DNA of 64,000 nucleotides. It comes from Holophagales bacterium. GTDB lineage: Bacteria > Acidobacteriota > Thermoanaerobaculia > Multivoradales > Multivoraceae. The translations under genes and the position numbers were made by a program. Below are positions 43,329 to 52,562 of the stretch, piece by piece; within the stretch, counting starts at the first letter, position 1; the number at the start of each line of letters is the position of its first letter. The notes beneath the pieces are model-generated. The model searched no databases, was not told the DNA's origin, and was given only the letters and a program-made list of their open reading frames with translations. Location of the stretch: NCBI GenBank assembly GCA_009836625.1, contig VXVC01000006.1:1-64000 (forward strand), read 5' to 3'.

Positions 43329-45026
43329 ATGAACGTTCAGGCCTGGACCTACCTGATCGTCACCGCGACCTTCGCGCTCTACATCGGCATCGCCTGGTGG
43401 AGCCGCGTCAGGACGACATCCGGCTTCTACGTCGCCGGTCGCGGCGTGCCGGCCGTGGCCAATGGCATGGCGACCGGCGCCGACTGGATGAGCGCGGCCT
43501 CCTTCATCTCGATGGCGGGCCTCATCTCCTTCATGGGCTACACCGGCACGATCTACCTGATGGGCTGGACCGGCGGCTACGTCCTGCTGGCGCTCCTGCT
43601 TGCCCCATACCTCCGCAAGTACGGCAAGTTCACGACCTCGGAGTTCGTCGGCGACCGCTACTACTCCGACGCGGCCCGGCTGGTGGCGGCCGGCTGCACG
43701 ATCTTCGTCTCCTTCACCTACATCGCCGGCCAGATGCGCGGCGTCGGGGTCGTGTTCTCGCGCTTCCTGGAAGTCGAGGTCCACTGGGGCGTGATCATCG
43801 GCGTCGTCATCGTCTTCTTCTACGCCGTGCTCGGCGGCATGCGGGGCATCACCTACACCCAGGTCGCGCAGTACTGCGTCCTGATCGTCGCCTTCCTGAT
43901 TCCGGCCGCGGCCATCTCCTGGAAGATCACGGGAAATCCGATTCCGCAGTTCGGGTTCGGCGGCACGGTTCAGGAAGGCCAGCAGGCCGGCGTCTTCCTG
44001 CTCGAGGCACTGGACGCGCTGCACCGGGAACTCCGGTTGCCGGAGTACACCGCCGCCTTCGTGCCGGGCAAGAAGAGCATGATCGACGTGACCGCGATCG
44101 CCCTGGCGCTGATGGTCGGCACCGCCGGGCTTCCTCACGTGCTCGTTCGCTTCTACACCGTGCGCAGCGCCCGCGCGGCGCGCTGGAGCGCGCTCTGGGC
44201 GCTGGTCTTCATCGGCCTGCTCTACACCACGGCGCCCGCGGTCGCCGCCTTCGCCCGCGTCAACCTGATCTCGACCCTCCACAACACGAGCTACAGCGAG
44301 GTGCCGGAGTGGTTCAGGAGCTGGGAGACCACCGGCCTGATCTCCTTCGACGACCAGGACGGCGACGGGGTGATCGACATGTCCGACGGGGCCAACGAGC
44401 TGACCGTCGACCAGGACATCATGGTCCTCGCCAACCCGGAGATCGCCGAGCTGCCGGCGTGGGTGGTCGCCCTTGTCGCCGCCGGCGGACTCGCGGCGGC
44501 GCTGTCGACCGCTGCCGGCCTCCTGCTGGTCATCGCATCGGCCATCTCCCACGACATCGGCAAGTCGATCCTGTGGAAGGACATGAGTTCGCGCAGGGAA
44601 CTCCTGCTCGCGCGCGTGACCGCCTCCGTCGCGGTGGTCGTCGCCGCCTACTTCGGCATCTCGCCGCCCGGCTTCGTCGCGCAAGTGGTCGCGTTCGCCT
44701 TCGGCCTCGCCGCGTCCAGCTTCTTCCCGGTCCTGGTGCTCGGCATCTTCACCCGCAGCACGACGAAGGAGGGAGCGATCGCCGGCATGAGCAGCGGCAT
44801 CCTGTTCACCGGCGCCTACATCGTCTACTTCCGCCTGATCCGGCCGGAAGCGACCGCCGAGGACTGGCTGTTCGGCATCAGCCCCGAGGGCATCGGCGCC
44901 GTTGGCATGCTGATCAACTTCTCCCTGGCGCTTATCGTCAGCCGCTTCACGAAGCCGCCGCCGGCCGAGGTGCAGCAGCTGGTCAGCGAGATCCGGCTTC
45001 CGCGCGAGCGCGCGGCGGACAGCTAG
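43329..45026 (+). CDS. VC_2705-family sodium:solute symporter (ActP-like)
   Basis: A 565-aa SSS-family carrier with about 13 TM helices. It opens with WTYLIVTATFALYIGIAWWSRVRTT and GFYVAGRGVPAVANGMATGADWMSAASFISMAG, the family signature. A large non-membrane segment (~310-370) contains DQDGDGVIDMSD, an EF-hand-like loop at 342-353. Acetate, pyruvate or lactate uptake is the usual role of the relatives. The 3' end overlaps RecD2 by 4 bp in convergent orientation. Confidence 0.93.
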   Translation: MNVQAWTYLIVTATFALYIGIAWWSRVRTTSGFYVAGRGVPAVANGMATGADWMSAASFISMAGLISFMGYTGTIYLMGWTGGYVLLALLLAPYLRKYGKFTTSEFVGDRYYSDAARLVAAGCTIFVSFTYIAGQMRGVGVVFSRFLEVEVHWGVIIGVVIVFFYAVLGGMRGITYTQVAQYCVLIVAFLIPAAAISWKITGNPIPQFGFGGTVQEGQQAGVFLLEALDALHRELRLPEYTAAFVPGKKSMIDVTAIALALMVGTAGLPHVLVRFYTVRSARAARWSALWALVFIGLLYTTAPAVAAFARVNLISTLHNTSYSEVPEWFRSWETTGLISFDDQDGDGVIDMSDGANELTVDQDIMVLANPEIAELPAWVVALVAAGGLAAALSTAAGLLLVIASAISHDIGKSILWKDMSSRRELLLARVTASVAVVVAAYFGISPPGFVAQVVAFAFGLAASSFFPVLVLGIFTRSTTKEGAIAGMSSGILFTGAYIVYFRLIRPEATAEDWLFGISPEGIGAVGMLINFSLALIVSRFTKPPPAEVQQLVSEIRLPRERAADS

Positions 45027-47224
45027 GGCCCGGACGCCAGCGCCGCCAGGCGTTCGCGGAGGGTCGAGTAGCGCCGCAGGTCGGAGGCCTCCTCGACAGC
45101 CTTCTGGAGCGCCCATTTCTGGCCGACGATGACGACGAGCTGCCGGCCGCGAGTGATTGCCGTGTAGAGCAGGTTGCGGCGCAGCATGACGTAGTGATGG
45201 GTCGAGATCGGCACGACGACCGCCGGGTACTCGGAGCCCTGCGATTTGTGGACGGTGACCGCGTAGGCCAGCATGAGTCGGTCCAGGTCGCTGAAGCGGT
45301 ACTCGACGGGTCGGCCGTCGAAGACGATCGTCATCTTCTCCGCGCCGGGATCGATCGACTGGATGCGGCCCAGGTCGCCGTTGAAGACGTCCTTGTCGTA
45401 GTCGTTCTCGGTCTGCATCACCTTGTCGCCGGCTCGGTACCTCCAGCCGAAACGCTCGACCTCGACGGCGCCTGACTCCGGCGCCGGGTTGAGAACCGCC
45501 TGCAAGGTGACGTTCAGCGTGCGCACGCCGAGGGGGCCGCGATTCATCGGCGACAGGACCTGGACGTCCCGGACCGGGTCGAGACCGAAGCGGCGGCCGA
45601 TCCGCCCGGCGACGATCTCCACGACCTTGCGCTGACCGTCCTCGGCATCGTCGGCGGGCACGAAGTAGAAGTCGCTCAGTTCATCCCTCGCGGACTCCAG
45701 CTCGGGCAGGTAGCCCTGGTTCACCCGGTGGGCATTGCGCACAATGCGGCTGTTATCGGCCTGGCGGAAGATCTCCCGGAGACGCGCCACCGGGATGGCG
45801 CCTGAGTCGATCAGGTCCCGCAGCACCTGCCCCGGGCCGACCGACGGCAACTGGTCCGCGTCGCCGATGAGCAGCAGCGATCCCTCCGCCGGCAGCGCCT
45901 GGAGCAGGGCCGCCATCAGCTCGACATCGACCATCGAGGACTCGTCGACCACCAGCAGCCCGCAATCGAGCGGACGCAGGCGGCCACGCCGGAAGGCGCC
46001 GCTCGACGGGTCGATCTCGAGCAGCCGGTGGATCGTCTTCGCTGAGTGGCCGGTGCTTTCGGCCAGCCTCTTCGCCGCGCGGCCGGTTGGGGCGCAGAGC
46101 GCGCAAGTCACGTTGCGGGCCTTCAGGATCTGGAGCAAGGCGTTGACCAGGGTGGTCTTGCCGACTCCCGGACCGCCGGTGATCACGGCGACGCGCGAGC
46201 GCAGGCTCGTCTCGACCGCCGCGCGCTGGGTCGGCGCGAGGGTCACGTCGAGGCGCTTCTCCACCCACGCCAGCGCTTTACCGGCATCGATGTCCGCCCA
46301 GGGCGGCGCCTCGGCCCGGAGGACTTCGCCCAGCCGGCGGGTGATCGCGCGCTCGGCCGACAGCAGCGGCGGCAGAAAGACGGCCTCTTCGCCGTTCAGG
46401 CGCGTGGCGACCAGCCGTCCCGCCTGCAGCTCGTCCGACAGCGCGGTGACGAGGATCTCCTCCGGAATCTTCAACAGCTCCTGCGCCTGCTCGAGGAGCT
46501 CGTCTCGCGGCAGGCCGCAGTGTCCGGCGCCCCGCGCCTGTTCCAGCGTGTAGCCGAGGCCGGCGCGGGCACGCGGCAAGCCCTCGGGGTCCTTGCCCAG
46601 ACTCGCGCCGATGCTGTCGGCGATCCGGAAACCGATCCCCCGGATGTCCCTCGCCAGCCGGTACGGGTCCTCGGTGAGCAAGGTCGCGGCGTCAGCTCCG
46701 TAGGTTCGGTAGATACGAGCGGCCCGCGAGGAGCCGAGACCGTGAGTCTGCAGGAAGACCATGATCTCCCGTACCGCCTTCTGGTCCTTGAAGCCCTCGC
46801 TCAGGCGCCTGGCGCGCTTCGGGCCGATACCCGGAACCTCCTTCAGACGCTCCGGCTCGTTCTCGATGACCTCGAAGACGTCTTCGCCAAACGCCTTCAC
46901 CAGGCGTTTCGCCATCTTCGGCCCAACGCCATGCACCCTTCCAGATCCGAGGTAGCGCCGGATCCCGTCGAGCGAATCCGGCGGCGACACGGCGAGCCGG
47001 TCGGCCCGAAACTGGACACCGTGGTTCGGATCGTTCTTCCAGGCGCCGGCAGCCCGGATCGTCTCCCCCTGCGAAACGAGGGGCAGTCGGCCGACCACCG
47101 TCGCCGGCTGGAAGCTACCCCGTACGCGAACGCGAAGCACCGCGAATCCGTTCTCCGGATTGTGGAAGACGACCCGCTCGACGACCCCGGAGAGCGCCTC
47201 GCGATCTTCGGCCGGCCTGGTCAT
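45023..47224 (-). CDS. recD2: RecD2-type SF1B DNA helicase
   Basis: 733 aa from ATG 47224; GTG 47260 is possible, but a TAAGCT hexamer (47261-47266) directly abuts it, so 47224 is preferred. An N-terminal OB-like part (FHNPENGFAVLRVRVRG) is followed by helix-hairpin-helix units (GVGPKMAKRLVKAFGEDVFE, VPGIGPKRARRLSEGF). Then come Walker A VITGGPGVGKTTLV, motif II LVVDESSMVD, motif III LLLIGDADQLPSVGPGQVL, and the C-terminal YAVTVHKSQGSEYPAVVVP. It unwinds DNA 5'-3'. RecD2 acts independently of RecBCD. Confidence 0.94.
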   Translation of the reverse strand: MTRPAEDREALSGVVERVVFHNPENGFAVLRVRVRGSFQPATVVGRLPLVSQGETIRAAGAWKNDPNHGVQFRADRLAVSPPDSLDGIRRYLGSGRVHGVGPKMAKRLVKAFGEDVFEVIENEPERLKEVPGIGPKRARRLSEGFKDQKAVREIMVFLQTHGLGSSRAARIYRTYGADAATLLTEDPYRLARDIRGIGFRIADSIGASLGKDPEGLPRARAGLGYTLEQARGAGHCGLPRDELLEQAQELLKIPEEILVTALSDELQAGRLVATRLNGEEAVFLPPLLSAERAITRRLGEVLRAEAPPWADIDAGKALAWVEKRLDVTLAPTQRAAVETSLRSRVAVITGGPGVGKTTLVNALLQILKARNVTCALCAPTGRAAKRLAESTGHSAKTIHRLLEIDPSSGAFRRGRLRPLDCGLLVVDESSMVDVELMAALLQALPAEGSLLLIGDADQLPSVGPGQVLRDLIDSGAIPVARLREIFRQADNSRIVRNAHRVNQGYLPELESARDELSDFYFVPADDAEDGQRKVVEIVAGRIGRRFGLDPVRDVQVLSPMNRGPLGVRTLNVTLQAVLNPAPESGAVEVERFGWRYRAGDKVMQTENDYDKDVFNGDLGRIQSIDPGAEKMTIVFDGRPVEYRFSDLDRLMLAYAVTVHKSQGSEYPAVVVPISTHHYVMLRRNLLYTAITRGRQLVVIVGQKWALQKAVEEASDLRRYSTLRERLAALASGP

Positions 47225-47364
47225 GGCGGGCCGGCACCCCGCATCCTTCTCACGGGACACAGCTTACGCCCGATCGGTCGAGACACGCGCGGCACCGCCG
47301 ATCGGTGACACAATCACCGCCCTTCCCCCTCCGCTCTCAGCGAAGCTCCAGGAGCTCACCCAAG

Positions 47365-48009
47365 ATGACCGACACCTGCCAGTTCGACTGCCTCGTGCTG
47401 AACGCCTCCGATCCCGCTGCCGCCGCCGACTGGTATGCGCGGCACTTCGGCGGCGAACTCCTGGCAAGCGCGGACGGCGCCGCCGCCCGCTTCCGGGCCG
47501 GCAACGGCACGGCGGACCTCCACTGGCGCGGCGCCGAGACTCCCGGCCCCAGCATCGGCACCGGACTCGATCACTCGGGCTGGTCCGTCAACAATCTGGA
47601 CGATCTCCACGCCGCGATGCTCGCCGATGGCGCTACGGAGTTCTGGGAACCCCGGCACTTCGGGCCGGCGAAGCTCTACATCTCCTTCGTGACGGATCCC
47701 TGGGGCGCGAAGATCGAGCTCCTCGAGGACGCGAAGCACCCGGGCTTCCACCACGTCCACATCCTGGGACCGGACTGCGAGGAGGACCGGGCCTGGCTGC
47801 TGGAACACGTCCCCGGTCCGGCCGAGACCTTCAAGGACGTCCTGCTCGCCGTCAACTACGGCACGATGCGGGTGCTGTTCCGGCAGACGGACGACGAACT
47901 GGAGCCGACGGCGGGTCGGGCGATCGACCATCTCGCGTGGACTTCGGCCGCGGGCGGCGGGCGCCATACCAGCCCGACCGGCGTCGACATCCGGGTGCGG
48001 GGGACCTGA
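47365..48009 (+). CDS. VOC-superfamily (glyoxalase/dioxygenase-like) protein
   Basis: 214 aa from ATG 47365 (AGGAG 11 nt upstream). The N-terminal VOC module is complete: CLVLNASDPAAAADWYARHFGG, DHSGWSVNNLDDLHAAMLADGA, SFVTDPWGAKIELLE. A second half begins with HHVHILGPDCEEDRAWLLEHVPG and includes DHLAWTSA; the protein ends soon after it. Metal-dependent lyase or dioxygenase chemistry is possible, but the substrate is unknown. A GH20 gene begins 11 bp downstream. Confidence 0.85.
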   Translation: MTDTCQFDCLVLNASDPAAAADWYARHFGGELLASADGAAARFRAGNGTADLHWRGAETPGPSIGTGLDHSGWSVNNLDDLHAAMLADGATEFWEPRHFGPAKLYISFVTDPWGAKIELLEDAKHPGFHHVHILGPDCEEDRAWLLEHVPGPAETFKDVLLAVNYGTMRVLFRQTDDELEPTAGRAIDHLAWTSAAGGGRHTSPTGVDIRVRGT

Positions 48010-48020
48010 GCCGCCGGCCC

Positions 48021-49964
48021 GTGAGTCTCTGGCCGCCGCCGCGGCGGGTCGAGGTCCTTGACGCTGCCGATCCCCTGGTCCTGCCGGCGGGCGCACCCGT
48101 TGCGCTCCATGTGACCGGCGCGGGGGCGGAACCGGCGGAGGTCTCGGAGGAACTGGAGTTCGCGCTCGCGGGCCTGCGGCGCGCTCTGGCAACCACGGGG
48201 CAGCAGCTCCTCCCTGCGGGCGCCGGAAACGGCTCCGGCGACGGCATCGCTTGCCGCGTAGCGGTCGACTCGCCAGGCGCGGAGGGAGCCTCCCGAGTCG
48301 ACGTTCCGACCAACGAGAGCTATCGCCTGCGCACAGGCCGGAACGGCATCACCATCCTGGCCGCGACGCCGACGGGCGTGTTCCGGGCGGCCTCCACCCT
48401 GAAGCAGTGGCTCACCTCGCGCGGTCGGCCGGCAGCCGCCGGCTTCGAGGCGCCGGCCACAGACATCGAGGACCGGCCGGACTTCCCCATCCGCGGCGCG
48501 ATGCTCGACGTCAGCCGGAACCGCATGCCGCGAATGGACTACCTGAAGCGTCTCATCGACAGGCTGGCCGACTGGAAGATCAACCACCTCCAGCTCTATG
48601 TCGAACACACCTACGCCTATGCGGACCACGAGGAGGTCTGGCGCAACGCCTCGCCGTTCACCGCCGCGGAGATCCGGGAGCTCGACGCCTGCTGCCGGGA
48701 GCGGTTCATCGAGCTGACGCCGAACCAGAACAGCTTCGGCCACTTCCACCGCTGGCTGATCCACGATCGGTACCGGCCGCTGGCCGAGGTACCCGAGGGC
48801 TTCCAGCATCCCTTCTCCATCGTCCCGGAGCCGTTCAGCCTGTGCGCCACCGACCCACGGGTCCTCGAACTGCTCGAGGGTCTCTACGACGAACTGCTGC
48901 CCCAGTTCGGCAGCCGGCGCTTCAACGTCGGCCTGGACGAGACGTTCGACCTAGGCCGCGGGCGCTCGGCTGAGGCGTGCGAGGAGCGAGGCAAGCCGGC
49001 CGTGTACCTTGACTTCCTGCGCCAGGTCCACGAGCTCGTCACCGAGCGCGACCGGCAGATGCTGTTCTGGGGCGACATCATCCTCGAGCACCCCGAAGTG
49101 ATCGACCAGGTCCCGGAAGACGCGGTCGCGCTGTGCTGGGGCTACGACGCGAGTCACCCCTTCGAGGACCAGTGCGCCCGGCTGGCCGCCTTGGGCCGGG
49201 AGTTCTGGGTGTGCCCGGGGACCAGCAGTTGGCACAGCTTCGGCGGCCGGCTGCAGAACGCCGTCGGCAACCTGGCTCTCGCCGCAACGGCCGGTTCGGT
49301 GGCTGGCGCCCAGGGGCTCCTCATCACCGACTGGGGTGACCACGGACACCTGCAGCCGCCCCTGATCGCCGAGCTGCCGCTTTCCATCGGCGCCGGTTTC
49401 GCGTGGTCGGTCGAGGCGGCGCGCGAAGCGGCAAGCGGCCCCGAGCGGACCGAGGAAGCCTGGCTCGACCACGCTGTCCGCCTGGTCTACGACGGTGACG
49501 AGACGCTGGCTCGCACCGTCATCGATCTCGGCGCCATCGACCTGGACTGCGGCGGCCCGGTGATCAACGGCACCGCTCTCTTCTATCTCCTCCGGTTCAT
49601 CGACGACGACCTCACCCACCGGCGCTTCCGGCGGCTGAGCATCGGCACGCTGCAGCGGACGTACGCCCGGCTGGCGGCCAACAGGGACCGGCTGAACCAG
49701 GTCGAGAGCGATCCGAGTCATGCCGCGCTGGACTGGACATGCCGGATGATGACGTGGTGCTGCCAGTTGGGTGTCGCGCGTCTCGCCGCCGGTCGCGGTT
49801 TGCTGGCCGGCCAGCTCCCAACGAAGGTGCGCGCCACCCTCGGCGCCGACCTCTGCGACATCGCCGGCGACCTCCCCGACGTCTGGCTCGCCACCAGCCG
49901 CGAGGGCGGCCTGCGAGAATCGCAGGACCTCCTGCTGCGAGCGGCGGCCATCCTCGACTCTTGA
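48021..49964 (+). CDS. GH20-type beta-N-acetylhexosaminidase-like enzyme
   Basis: 647 aa from GTG 48021; the longer track ORF is a shadow over the VOC and helicase genes. An N-terminal domain-like region (up to ~170) precedes the TIM barrel: FPIRGAMLDVSRNRMPRMDYLKRLIDRLADWKINHLQLYVEHTY, then the Asp-Glu pair in NVGLDETFDLG (Asp306-Glu307). WGYDASHPF and SSWHSFGG follow. No signal peptide is present, so it probably acts on imported disaccharides or glycopeptides. It sits in a run with VOC, GyrI-like and a sugar kinase. Confidence 0.87.
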   Translation: MSLWPPPRRVEVLDAADPLVLPAGAPVALHVTGAGAEPAEVSEELEFALAGLRRALATTGQQLLPAGAGNGSGDGIACRVAVDSPGAEGASRVDVPTNESYRLRTGRNGITILAATPTGVFRAASTLKQWLTSRGRPAAAGFEAPATDIEDRPDFPIRGAMLDVSRNRMPRMDYLKRLIDRLADWKINHLQLYVEHTYAYADHEEVWRNASPFTAAEIRELDACCRERFIELTPNQNSFGHFHRWLIHDRYRPLAEVPEGFQHPFSIVPEPFSLCATDPRVLELLEGLYDELLPQFGSRRFNVGLDETFDLGRGRSAEACEERGKPAVYLDFLRQVHELVTERDRQMLFWGDIILEHPEVIDQVPEDAVALCWGYDASHPFEDQCARLAALGREFWVCPGTSSWHSFGGRLQNAVGNLALAATAGSVAGAQGLLITDWGDHGHLQPPLIAELPLSIGAGFAWSVEAAREAASGPERTEEAWLDHAVRLVYDGDETLARTVIDLGAIDLDCGGPVINGTALFYLLRFIDDDLTHRRFRRLSIGTLQRTYARLAANRDRLNQVESDPSHAALDWTCRMMTWCCQLGVARLAAGRGLLAGQLPTKVRATLGADLCDIAGDLPDVWLATSREGGLRESQDLLLRAAAILDS

Positions 49965-49983
49965 TCGCAAGGCAGGCGCGATC

Positions 49984-49989
49984 TAGCCT
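49984..49989 (+). promoter_or_regulatory. -10 hexamer TAGCCT for the GyrI-like/kinase genes
   Basis: TAGCCT lies 44 nt before GTG 50034. The leader includes AGGAGAAG next to the start. It could initiate the GyrI-kinase transcript independently of the GH20 gene. Confidence 0.3.
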
Positions 49990-50033
49990 CCGGAGCGACC
50001 TGATCCACCACGCGTGCCCGAGGAGAAGAACAA

Positions 50034-50483
50034 GTGACCGAGATCTCGATCGTCACCGTCGAGGAACAACCCCTGCTGGCGGCGCGAACCAGCGCCAACT
50101 TCACCGAGGTTCCCGCCAAGCTCCTGCCCCTGATGGAGCGGGTCGGCGCCTTTGTGCGGGACCACGGCGTCGAGGGCGCCGGTCAGAACGTCTGGTTCTA
50201 CCGCGACGTCAGCGGCGGCCAGATGGAGGTAGACGTCGGAATCCAGGTGCCCGCCTCGACCGAGGCAGCGGACGGCCTCGTCCGCTCGGCGACGCCGGCA
50301 GGCCGGTGCGCCCACGCCGTGCTCCACGGCGACTACAGCGAGATCCCGGGCGTCCACCAGGCGATCCACCAATGGTGCGCCGAGCAGAACCTCGTCCTCG
50401 CCGGTCCCTGCTGGGAGGTCTACGGCGACTGGCACGACGACCCGGCGAAGCGCCGAACCGACATGTACCACCTCCTGGCCTGA
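50034..50483 (+). CDS. GyrI-like effector-binding domain protein
   Basis: A 149-aa stand-alone GyrI/AraC_E_bind-like protein. It has the duplicated fold: EISIVTVEEQPLLAARTSANFTEVPAKLLPLMERV, then VDVGIQVPASTEAADG, and the terminal WEVYGDWHDDPAKRRTDMYHLLA with the conserved Glu position in CWEVY. GTG start with AGGAGAAG upstream. No DNA-binding domain is present, so it may sequester or hydrolyse small molecules. It lies 16 bp upstream of the sugar kinase. Confidence 0.85.
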   Translation: MTEISIVTVEEQPLLAARTSANFTEVPAKLLPLMERVGAFVRDHGVEGAGQNVWFYRDVSGGQMEVDVGIQVPASTEAADGLVRSATPAGRCAHAVLHGDYSEIPGVHQAIHQWCAEQNLVLAGPCWEVYGDWHDDPAKRRTDMYHLLA

Positions 50484-50499
50484 CGGAAGAGACTCCCGC

Positions 50500-51678
50500 G
50501 TGAAGGTCGGCGATCTCGTCGACGCGTTCCGGAAACGCTTCGGCGCCGAGCCCAAAGTCATCGCCCGCGCGCCCGGCAGGGCCAACCTGCTGGGTGCCCA
50601 CGTCGACTACAGCGAGGGCTGGGTGCTGCCGGCGGCGATCGACCGCGCCGTGTGGGTCGCGGCGCGACGGGCGCGCGGCAAGGAAACCCGGCTCGCGGCC
50701 CTGGACCTCGGCGAAGAGGCCGCCGTCGACGTCGTCGAGCCCGCGCCGCCGGTCGCCGAACGAGGCAGGCCGTCCTCCTGGGTCGACTATCCGCAGGGGC
50801 TGGCCTGGGCCCTCGGCCGGCGCGGGATCGAGGTACCGCCGATCGAAGCCGTCTTCGGAGGCGATCTGCCGATCGGAGCCGGTGTCAGTTCCTCGGCGGC
50901 CGTCGAGATGGCGTTCCTCGTCGCCTGGGAGCAACTCGCCGGCTTCGAACTGGACGGCATCGAACGCGCGGGCATCGGCCGGCAGGTCGAGAACGAGTAC
51001 GTCGGCGTCCAGTCGGGGATCATGGACCAGTTCGCCTCCGTTCACGGCCGCGAGGGACACGCCCTGTTGCTCGACTGCCGATCCCTCGAGCACGAACTGA
51101 TCCCGACCCCCGAAGAGCTCGTCTTCCTGGTCGCGGACACCGGTGTCCGCCGCGCCCTCGCCTCCGGCACCGGCTTCAACGACCGCAAGTCCGAGTGCTT
51201 CCGAGCCGCCGACCTCCTGCGGCCCCACCTGCCCGGGCTCTTCACGCTCCGCGACCTGGAACCGGGCGACCTCGACCGGCTGCGACACGTGCTCGAACCG
51301 CCGCTCGACCGCCGCGCCCGCCACGTCGTTACCGAGTGCCGCCGGGTCCGGGATGGCGCCGAAGCGCTGCGGCAAGGCGACCTGCACGCGCTCGGCGACC
51401 TGATGGCCCAGTCCCACCGCAGTTCCCGCAACGACTACGACGTCAGCATCGAGGAACTGGACGTGCTCCAGGAAGCCGCCGCCGGGGCCGAAGGCTGTTA
51501 CGGCGCACGGCTCACCGGCGCCGGCTTCGGCGGTTGCGTGACCGCGATTACTAGCGAAGCCGCTGCCGGCCACGTTCGCGAGCAGACTGAGGCAGCGTTC
51601 GAGCAACGCTTCGGCCGGCGGCCGGAGATTCACACCTGCCGGGTCGGAGATGGCGCGGGCGTCGTGTCGGCGTCCTAG
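50500..51678 (+). CDS. GHMP sugar kinase, galactokinase-like with Ala in the sugar-binding motif
   Basis: 392 aa. Motif 1 is APGRANLLGAHVDYSEG; galactokinases carry Glu (GEHTDY) where this has Ala33. The glycine-rich ATP loop is GDLPIGAGVSSSAAVEMAF; the catalytic Asp is in GIMDQFASVHG (Asp176); motif 3 is GARLTGAGFGGCV. It phosphorylates a hexose at C1. The Ala suggests a different sugar (uronate or N-acetyl sugar) rather than plain galactose. It follows GH20 and GyrI-like genes, so a released HexNAc or an uronate is worth testing. Confidence 0.88.
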   Translation: MKVGDLVDAFRKRFGAEPKVIARAPGRANLLGAHVDYSEGWVLPAAIDRAVWVAARRARGKETRLAALDLGEEAAVDVVEPAPPVAERGRPSSWVDYPQGLAWALGRRGIEVPPIEAVFGGDLPIGAGVSSSAAVEMAFLVAWEQLAGFELDGIERAGIGRQVENEYVGVQSGIMDQFASVHGREGHALLLDCRSLEHELIPTPEELVFLVADTGVRRALASGTGFNDRKSECFRAADLLRPHLPGLFTLRDLEPGDLDRLRHVLEPPLDRRARHVVTECRRVRDGAEALRQGDLHALGDLMAQSHRSSRNDYDVSIEELDVLQEAAAGAEGCYGARLTGAGFGGCVTAITSEAAAGHVREQTEAAFEQRFGRRPEIHTCRVGDGAGVVSAS

Positions 51679-51710
51679 CCGCTCCCTCGTCGAAGCTGCG
51701 AACAGCACAG

Positions 51711-52436
51711 ATGAGCTCTAGAGACCAGATCCGCGTCGGCGAAACCACGATTCAGTACGACATTCGCCGTAGCCGGCGGCGACGGAAGACCATCCAACTG
51801 ACCGTCGATCGAGACGGCGTCCACGTCGCCGCGCCAGCCAGCACTTCCAGCCGGAGGATCCGCTCACTCGTCCGAGGACGAGCAGACTGGATCGGCCGCC
51901 AGCAGGCCGCCCTACGAAACGTCCCTGAACAGCGCTTCGCCGACGGCGAGACCATCTCCTACCTCGGCCATGACCTGCCCATGGTCTTCCACCGGAGCCA
52001 TTCCACGGGAATCAGCCTCCGATTCGACGGCTCGACGTTCCGCGCCTCGATCCCCACCGGCCTGGCCGAATCGGAGCGTCACGAGAAGATCCGGCTCGCC
52101 TTCGTCGATTGGTACCGGGACCGAGCATCGCGATACCTGCCCGGCGTCGTTGACCGCTGGTGGCCCCAACTGGGCCGTGACGGCACGCCGAGGATCCTGA
52201 TCCGCAACCAGCGCCGGCGCTGGGGAAGCTGCGCGGCCGACGGCACTCTCCGCTTCAACTGGCGCGTGATGTTGCTGAACCCCTCGCTCATCGACTACAT
52301 CGTCGTGCACGAGCTGGCCCATCTGACCCACATGAACCACTCGCCGGCCTTCTGGGAGCTCGTCTGCCGGACGATTCCGGACGCCCAGGACCGCCGCAAA
52401 CGGCTGCGGGAGGTCAGCCGCGCGCTGCCGTTCTAG
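51711..52436 (+). CDS. YgjP-like (DUF45) metallopeptidase
   Basis: A 241-aa protein with the zincin motif VVHELAHLTHMNHSPAFWELV (HExxH plus downstream His), preceded by the conserved RWGSCAADGTLRFNWRVMLLNPSLIDYIVVHE. This is the SprT/WLM-like M48-superfamily YgjP group. The N-terminal part is basic and beta-rich. It may be a cytosolic protease; the physiological target is unknown. ATG 51711 starts 32 bp after the kinase stop. Confidence 0.9.
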   Translation: MSSRDQIRVGETTIQYDIRRSRRRRKTIQLTVDRDGVHVAAPASTSSRRIRSLVRGRADWIGRQQAALRNVPEQRFADGETISYLGHDLPMVFHRSHSTGISLRFDGSTFRASIPTGLAESERHEKIRLAFVDWYRDRASRYLPGVVDRWWPQLGRDGTPRILIRNQRRRWGSCAADGTLRFNWRVMLLNPSLIDYIVVHELAHLTHMNHSPAFWELVCRTIPDAQDRRKRLREVSRALPF

Positions 52437-52527
52437 CCGACCGCCCCGAAGTAGCGAACCGCTTCGCGCAGTTCTTCGCCGGGCCGGCCCAGGATCCAGT
52501 AGGTCAAGACACCGGACCGCGATCGCT

Positions 52528-52533
52528 ACACTC
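52528..52533 (+). promoter_or_regulatory. -10 hexamer TACACT and leader for the enoyl-CoA hydratase gene
   Basis: TACACT is followed by a ~24-nt leader carrying AAAGGAGG about 9 nt before ATG 52563. The 126-bp gap 52437-52562 otherwise holds no supported gene. Confidence 0.45.
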
Positions 52534-52562
52534 CGGCCTCCTTCCAAAGGAGGAAACTTGGC

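Noticed and set aside
43032-45116. 694-aa minus-strand ORF over the symporter genes
   Set aside because: It is rich in Asp/Gly/Arg/His without domain motifs and is fully antisense to the well-supported DUF4212 and SSS genes; high GC keeps the frame open.
52433-52525. Short minus-strand frame ending TYWILGRPGEELREAVRYFGAVG before a stop
   Set aside because: Protein-like for about 24 residues but closed by an upstream stop after a few codons; might be a gene remnant but cannot be supported as a gene.
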